Below are positions 13,222 to 16,320 of a DNA stretch of 16,320 bases, piece after piece. Position 1 is the stretch's first letter. The number at the start of each line of letters is the position of its first letter. The notes under the pieces were generated by a model, which saw only the letters and a program-made list of their open reading frames with translations, was not told the origin of the DNA and searched no databases. The translations under genes were made by a program, and so were the position numbers. The stretch is taken from positions 1-16,320 of the forward strand of contig JAFGPH010000114.1 of NCBI GenBank assembly GCA_016926135.1. Direction: 5' to 3'. The stretch is from Deltaproteobacteria bacterium. Its GTDB lineage: Bacteria; Desulfobacterota; DSM-4660; Desulfatiglandales; HGW-15.

Positions 13222-13383
13222 TCAGACCTCTATCTCGAACTGGTCCTTGGATGCACCGCACACAGGGCACGTCCAGGTATCCGGGACCTGGTCAAAGGGC
13301 GTCCCGGGGGCTACGCCGTTATCCGGATCCCCATTGGTAGGATCATACACATAACCACAAACCGAGCATACGTACTTTTCCAC
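13222..13383 (-). CDS. Rubredoxin (GTG start)
   Basis: A 53-residue rubredoxin: [20 protein letters not shown], then [20 protein letters not shown] and [12 protein letters not shown]. Two CxxCG knuckles (Cys6/Cys9 and Cys39/Cys42) bind one iron; the aromatic core Tyr4, Tyr11, Tyr13, Phe30, Trp37 and Phe49 is intact. Translation starts at GTG 13383, preceded by GGAGGAG at good spacing; there is no ATG in frame, which makes the gene easy to miss. It is the first gene of the train and ends 25 bases before fprA, its expected electron acceptor. A likely donor is the FAD/NAD(P)H oxidoreductase at 3973-5142. Confidence 0.96.
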   Translation of the reverse strand: MEKYVCSVCGYVYDPTNGDPDNGVAPGTPFDQVPDTWTCPVCGASKDQFEIEV

Positions 13384-13400
13384 AGTATTCTCCTCCTCTC

Positions 13401-13414
13401 CATCCGAATGGATG
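13401..13414. promoter_or_regulatory. Small dyad in the rubredoxin leader
   Basis: CATCC (13401-13405) and GGATG (13410-13414) form a 5-bp perfect inverted repeat with a four-base loop, just upstream of the ribosome site of the rubredoxin-fprA operon. It could be an operator half-site pair or an mRNA hairpin. No convincing -35/-10 pair was found around it. Confidence 0.35.
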
Positions 13415-13450
13415 TCTCAAAGTTGACGGCTTTTTTGCCGTGAAAACACA

Positions 13451-13495
13451 CCCCCCTCACCCCGACCCTCTCCCCCCACTTGGGTGGAGAGGGGG
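13451..13495. repeat. REP-like GC-rich hairpin repeat
   Basis: The segment starts CCCCCCTCACCCCGACCCTC and folds with CCCTCTCC (13466-13473) against GGAGAGGG (13486-13493). The CCCTCACCC...CCCTCTCCC...GGGAGAGGG arrangement resembles a dispersed intergenic hairpin repeat common in proteobacterial genomes. It lies upstream of the rubredoxin operon and downstream of cooS; it may insulate the two units. Only one copy is present in the window. Confidence 0.6.
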
Positions 13496-13592
13496 ATTTT
13501 CATCCTTGGGGGTCGCGAGAAGTAGTAACCTGGTCATGCGCGTTTACGAGCTGTCAAAGATCTCCTCATCGGTTGACCCAAAACGCACATGA

Positions 13593-13618
13593 GAGGGGAG
13601 GGGAAATTCCCTCCCCTC
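13593..13618. terminator. Strong hairpin after cooS, possible terminator or RNA end
   Basis: GAGGGGAGGG (13593-13602) pairs with CCCTCCCCTC (13609-13618) around the six-base loop GAAATT, a 10-bp G/C-rich stem 32 bases after the cooS stop. A T-run (GTTTTT) follows only on the plus strand, so for cooS (minus strand) it lacks the U-tail of an intrinsic terminator, but it may still set or protect the transcript's 3' end. Confidence 0.5.
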
Positions 13619-13649
13619 CCTGTTTTTCCGCAGCAAAGGGGTCCGACGA

Positions 13650-15635
13650 TTACGCCGTGGCCTCCAGCTTTTGCCTGTCCGCCATATCCATGAGGACCCT
13701 CTCGCGGGCCTTGTCAAGCCCCAGGGCCTTGCGCTTCTTGTCGATGTGGGCGATCATCAGTTGGGCCATTTCATGGGGATCTACTGCAAAGCCCCACATT
13801 CCGAATCCCAAGGATTCCAGCCCGTCGAACAGGAGCTGGTGGAACTTGGTTCCCTCGATGATGGGGAAGGTGACCCCGAAGACCGTATAGACGCCCGACC
13901 CCACGAAATAGTGACCGATGGAAATGGCCTTCTCGCTCATCCACTCCGGGGCGGCTCCCGCAACCGGCAGATCGGCGATGGAGTTGCCGAGTCCGCCCAC
14001 GCGCACCATTTCAGCGCAAGCAATGAGTATGCGGCTGTTGTCCACACAGGAACCCACGCCCAGCACAGGGGGCATGCCTACCGTCTCGCAGACCTCCCGA
14101 AGCCCGGCGCCGGCCAGGTGGGCCGCCTCCGGCGTGTAAAGCCCTGCCTTGGCAAGGGAGATCTGGGAACAGCCGGTCTGGACGACGAGGATGTCGTTTC
14201 GGATCAGCTCTTTCACCAGTTCCACGTGCACGTAATCATGCTTGACCCTGGGGTTCGTGCACCCTACAACACCCGCGACGCCCCTGATCCTGCCGTTAAT
14301 GATGTTGTCGTTGAGGGGTGTGTAGGAAGACCGGAAGGTGCCACCCAGCATGTAGTTGATGTATTCGTGGGAGAAACCGTGGATCCCCATGGTCTTGATC
14401 CTGGGGATCTCGATGGGCAACGAACGGTTCTTGAATCGGACGATGGCGTTCTCCACAATCGCATCCGTACACTCCCGCGGATGGTGGTCTTCGAATTCAA
14501 TATGCTCGACACCCTCAATGTGACAGCGCGGGTTTGTGGTAAAGAGCTTTGTCCCGTAACACTCGGCCACCTTGCCCAGGCCCTGCTTGATGCACTGCAC
14601 ATCCACGCCCATGGCATCCACCGCCCCGGTGATCAGAATCGCCTCGGTAGACATGAAGTTCCCTGCATGGGGAACCCCGTGCCGGGACATCATTTCGGCC
14701 CCTGAACAGCACATGCCCAGGAGATTGATGCCCTTGGCGCCGGCCTCCTTGGCCGCCTGGATCAGACCCGGGTCATTGACCGAGTCCAGCATGGACTCGA
14801 AGAGATTCGGCTCATGGCCGTGGATAATGACATTGACGTGATCTTCCTTCAGGCACCCCATGTCCACCTCGACCCTGACCGGCGTCGGGGTCCCATAAAG
14901 GATGTCGGAAATCTCGGTCGCCACCATGGACCCGCCCCACCCGTCACCCAGGGCCGTCCGCGTGCACTGCTTGGTGATGTTTTCGTAATGCTGGTCCACA
15001 CCCATATGGGTCCGGTGCATGATCTCCATGATCTCCCGCATGGCCCCTCGGGGGACAACACCGTTTTTGCGCCAGGTCTCCAAAGTCTTGGCAGGGACCC
15101 TCTTGGTAAAGGGAATCTCCCCCTCCACCTGGGTGTAGGTCCGCTCCAGCTCCTTGTAGAGATCCGTGGCTATATCCTTGACTTCCCGGTCCTCCGTGGG
15201 GATCCCCAGTTCCTGGGCCACCAGCTCCAGCTTGGCCACGTCCTTGATCTTGTAATCCTTGATCTGGCCGTTGACGACCTCCCTGAAGATATCCAGCATG
15301 CTCATGCCGTGGTCGGTATGGGCTGCTGCTCCACTGGCGACCATCCTGGCAAAGTTCCTCGCCTGGATGGTGTCAATGGTCGCGCCGCAGACGCCCACCT
15401 TGGCGTAGGGATCCTTGGAACTGAGCCTGCAGGGGCCCATGGAGCAGTGCTTGCAGCACGCAGAGTCCGCACCGATCGGACACGGCTTCATGTCGGCCGC
15501 CCGGTGAAAGGCGGTCTCTACGCCGTCTCTCTCCGCCTTTCTGAGCATCTGGGCTGTTGCGTCGCAAATCGTGACATCGCTGATCTTGAGTTTCTTGGTT
15601 TCCTTCTCCTTAGGCTTATCCTTTTCCTTTTCCAT
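13650..15635 (-). CDS. cooS: Anaerobic Ni-containing carbon monoxide dehydrogenase, catalytic subunit
   Basis: Interconverts CO and CO2 with ferredoxin-type partners. The 661-residue length matches CooS and all cluster ligands are present by comparison with Carboxydothermus CODH-II: D-cluster Cys52 and Cys60; B-cluster Cys61, Cys64, Cys69 and Cys83; C-cluster (Ni-Fe-S) His274, Cys310, Cys348, Cys459, Cys489 and Cys530. Proton-handling residues are also kept: His109 in AHTDHG and Lys569 in SEKAISIG. A Lys/Glu-rich N-terminal tail (about 16 residues) is additional. ATG 15635 has GGAGG about 7 bases upstream; another ATG at 15639 is out of frame. No cooC maturation gene, cooF ferredoxin or acetyl-CoA synthase subunit is in the window. 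The gene may serve CO oxidation or CO2 reduction; the sequence alone does not decide. Confidence 0.97.
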   Translation of the reverse strand: MEKEKDKPKEKETKKLKISDVTICDATAQMLRKAERDGVETAFHRAADMKPCPIGADSACCKHCSMGPCRLSSKDPYAKVGVCGATIDTIQARNFARMVASGAAAHTDHGMSMLDIFREVVNGQIKDYKIKDVAKLELVAQELGIPTEDREVKDIATDLYKELERTYTQVEGEIPFTKRVPAKTLETWRKNGVVPRGAMREIMEIMHRTHMGVDQHYENITKQCTRTALGDGWGGSMVATEISDILYGTPTPVRVEVDMGCLKEDHVNVIIHGHEPNLFESMLDSVNDPGLIQAAKEAGAKGINLLGMCCSGAEMMSRHGVPHAGNFMSTEAILITGAVDAMGVDVQCIKQGLGKVAECYGTKLFTTNPRCHIEGVEHIEFEDHHPRECTDAIVENAIVRFKNRSLPIEIPRIKTMGIHGFSHEYINYMLGGTFRSSYTPLNDNIINGRIRGVAGVVGCTNPRVKHDYVHVELVKELIRNDILVVQTGCSQISLAKAGLYTPEAAHLAGAGLREVCETVGMPPVLGVGSCVDNSRILIACAEMVRVGGLGNSIADLPVAGAAPEWMSEKAISIGHYFVGSGVYTVFGVTFPIIEGTKFHQLLFDGLESLGFGMWGFAVDPHEMAQLMIAHIDKKRKALGLDKARERVLMDMADRQKLEATA

Positions 15636-15664
15636 TCATTCTCCTCCTTCGCGGGATATACTTC

Positions 15665-15679
15665 TCACCTTCGTGGTGA
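15665..15679. promoter_or_regulatory. Small hairpin in the cooS leader
   Basis: TCACC (15665-15669) and GGTGA (15675-15679) flank the five-base loop TTCGT, in the 76-base gap between the 75-residue gene and cooS, about 20 bases upstream of the cooS ribosome site. It may be an mRNA hairpin or a regulator dyad. Confidence 0.3.
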
Positions 15680-15711
15680 TGAGCAACAATTCCTGATGAA
15701 CCTAGAAAACA

Positions 15712-15939
15712 CTACGCGAGTTCCCTTTTCCAAAAGGCCACAATCCCTTCCTGCCCGAAAACCAACTGAACCAGTTCCCAGCCATCCTTTCCCTTTTGGT
15801 TCAGGACGTCCGCCAGTCTTCCAATCTGGTCCGGTGAAATCTGGTTCAGGGAACATTCCCCCTGTTCCGTGCAAAAATAGACGAGATGGGTGAACTCATC
15901 GCTTGGGTGCTTGGTGATCTCATACAGGAATTTTTTCAT
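15712..15939 (-). CDS. Small DUF4177-like protein
   Basis: A 75-residue soluble protein. The C-terminal half (LNQKGKDGWELVQLVFGQEG, then IVAFWKREL) follows the pattern of DUF4177-type proteins: a helix, then GWELV, a strand and a final FKR/WKR strand. The N-terminal MKKFLYEITKHPSDEFTHLV contains the first strand. Function of the family is unknown. ATG 15939 has an AGGGA ribosome site at six bases. It lies 76 bases upstream of cooS on the same strand and is likely cotranscribed with it, so a role linked to CODH expression or assembly is possible but not shown. Confidence 0.75.
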   Translation of the reverse strand: MKKFLYEITKHPSDEFTHLVYFCTEQGECSLNQISPDQIGRLADVLNQKGKDGWELVQLVFGQEGIVAFWKRELA

Positions 15940-16007
15940 GGTGGATCCCTGTGTTCACGGGAAAACCCTTGAAGACGCATCTCCCGGGGCCTCCCCGTGC
16001 TTCCTGG

Positions 16008-16193
16008 CTAGGCCGATACCTCTAATGAGCACTTCGTGAAGTCGATCTCCTTGCCGCACCCGGAACAGGTGTGCTTCCTGTCGAACTCGTCCGAAAAAAT
16101 CTCCTTTTCTTTCCCGCATTCGGGACACTTGCAGGTGAAAGACTTCAGGCTCTTGAAGGACTCAAAACCTGGGCAGTGGCGGGGTGTCGTCAT
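16008..16193 (-). CDS. Zinc-ribbon mini-protein
   Basis: A 61-residue protein with two cysteine knuckles, CPEC at residues 23-26 and CSGC at 43-46, each followed by GKE, plus Cys7, Cys21 and a late Cys. This is a zinc-ribbon or rubredoxin-like metal site. ATG 16193 is preferred to ATG 16199 because AGGAGG abuts the latter with no spacing but lies six bases before the former. It starts 21 bases after the stop of the upstream partial gene and precedes the DUF4177-like gene, so it belongs to the same transcription unit leading to cooS. Function unknown; zinc binding is inferred. Confidence 0.78.
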   Translation of the reverse strand: MTTPRHCPGFESFKSLKSFTCKCPECGKEKEIFSDEFDRKHTCSGCGKEIDFTKCSLEVSA

Positions 16194-16214
16194 GGTCATC
16201 CTCCTTTCTACCTA

Positions 16215-16320
16215 TCACTTCATTTTCTTTCCTAATTGCTTGCCGTAGTCCTGGGCCATCTGCACCCCTCCGCCCAGGGAGGCGGACTTGAGCCTCAGAG
16301 GGCCGCTCACCATCTCCATC
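16215..16320 (-). CDS. C-terminal end of an unrecognised protein (partial)
   Basis: Minus-strand frame open from the window edge to TGA 16215-16217, followed at once by TAG. The visible 34 residues read MEMVSGPLRLKSASLGGGVQ then MAQDYGKQLGKKMK. Codon use is G/C-biased and the next gene's ribosome site begins right after the stop, so it is very probably real coding. The Gly-rich turn and Lys-rich tail are not enough to name a family. It is the upstream neighbour of the cooS-linked small genes. Confidence 0.7.
   Translation of the reverse strand, partial: MEMVSGPLRLKSASLGGGVQMAQDYGKQLGKKMK

Noticed and set aside
11991..13340. 449-codon plus-strand frame opposite fprA and rubredoxin
   Set aside because: Antisense shadow; fprA and rubredoxin have full ligand sets.
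13671..15893. Two long plus-strand frames opposite cooS
   Set aside because: Antisense shadows of a fully conserved enzyme.

Overview
The window looks like chromosomal DNA of a strictly anaerobic, moderately GC-rich bacterium, most likely a sulfate-reducing or syntrophic Desulfobacterota (delta-proteobacterial) lineage. This is inferred from gene content: a monofunctional Ni-CO dehydrogenase (CooS), a flavodiiron protein, rubredoxin, an NADH:rubredoxin-reductase-like flavoprotein, small ferredoxins and a MOSC protein. Strong AGGAGG-type ribosome sites also fit. No rRNA, tRNA, CRISPR array or intact transposase was seen.

Layout. Positions 1-1275 are an accessory-looking patch: an arsenic-type ArsR repressor (minus strand) with a clear sigma70 promoter and an overlapping operator, flanked on the plus strand by a possible AbrB-like antitoxin tail (1-138) and a decapitated VapC/PIN toxin fragment (521-670), then an unrecognised 172-residue protein. 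Positions 1295-5142 (minus) hold an MltD-like lytic transglycosylase lipoprotein with three LysM repeats, a VOC-family protein and a FAD/NAD oxidoreductase; an unusual 113-base inverted-repeat element fills the gap between the last two. A MOSC-domain gene (plus, 5304-5747) has its own consensus promoter. It converges on a fused two-domain transferase (5847-7139, minus), upstream of which lies a nitroreductase gene reduced by internal deletion to its two ends.

Positions 7386-13383 (minus) are a tightly packed gene train, in transcription order: rubredoxin (GTG start), flavodiiron protein FprA, a six-cysteine mini-protein, a ferredoxin, glucose-6-phosphate dehydrogenase (zwf), a TVP38/VTT membrane protein, 6-phosphogluconolactonase (pgl) and glucokinase (glk). 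It places the entry of glucose into the oxidative pentose phosphate route next to an O2/NO-reducing electron chain. The NADH:rubredoxin reductase-like gene at 3973-5142 would complete a chain NAD(P)H -> flavoprotein -> rubredoxin -> FprA.

Positions 13650-16320 (minus) carry cooS with a full set of metal-cluster ligands, preceded by a small DUF4177-like protein, a zinc-ribbon mini-protein and the C-terminal end of an unrecognised gene. A REP-like GC-rich hairpin repeat and a second hairpin separate cooS from the rubredoxin operon. The most interesting item is the rubredoxin-FprA-ferredoxin-zwf-pgl-glk gene train. The clearest overlooked items are the PIN and nitroreductase remnants, the short rubredoxin gene and the 3859-3971 inverted-repeat element.
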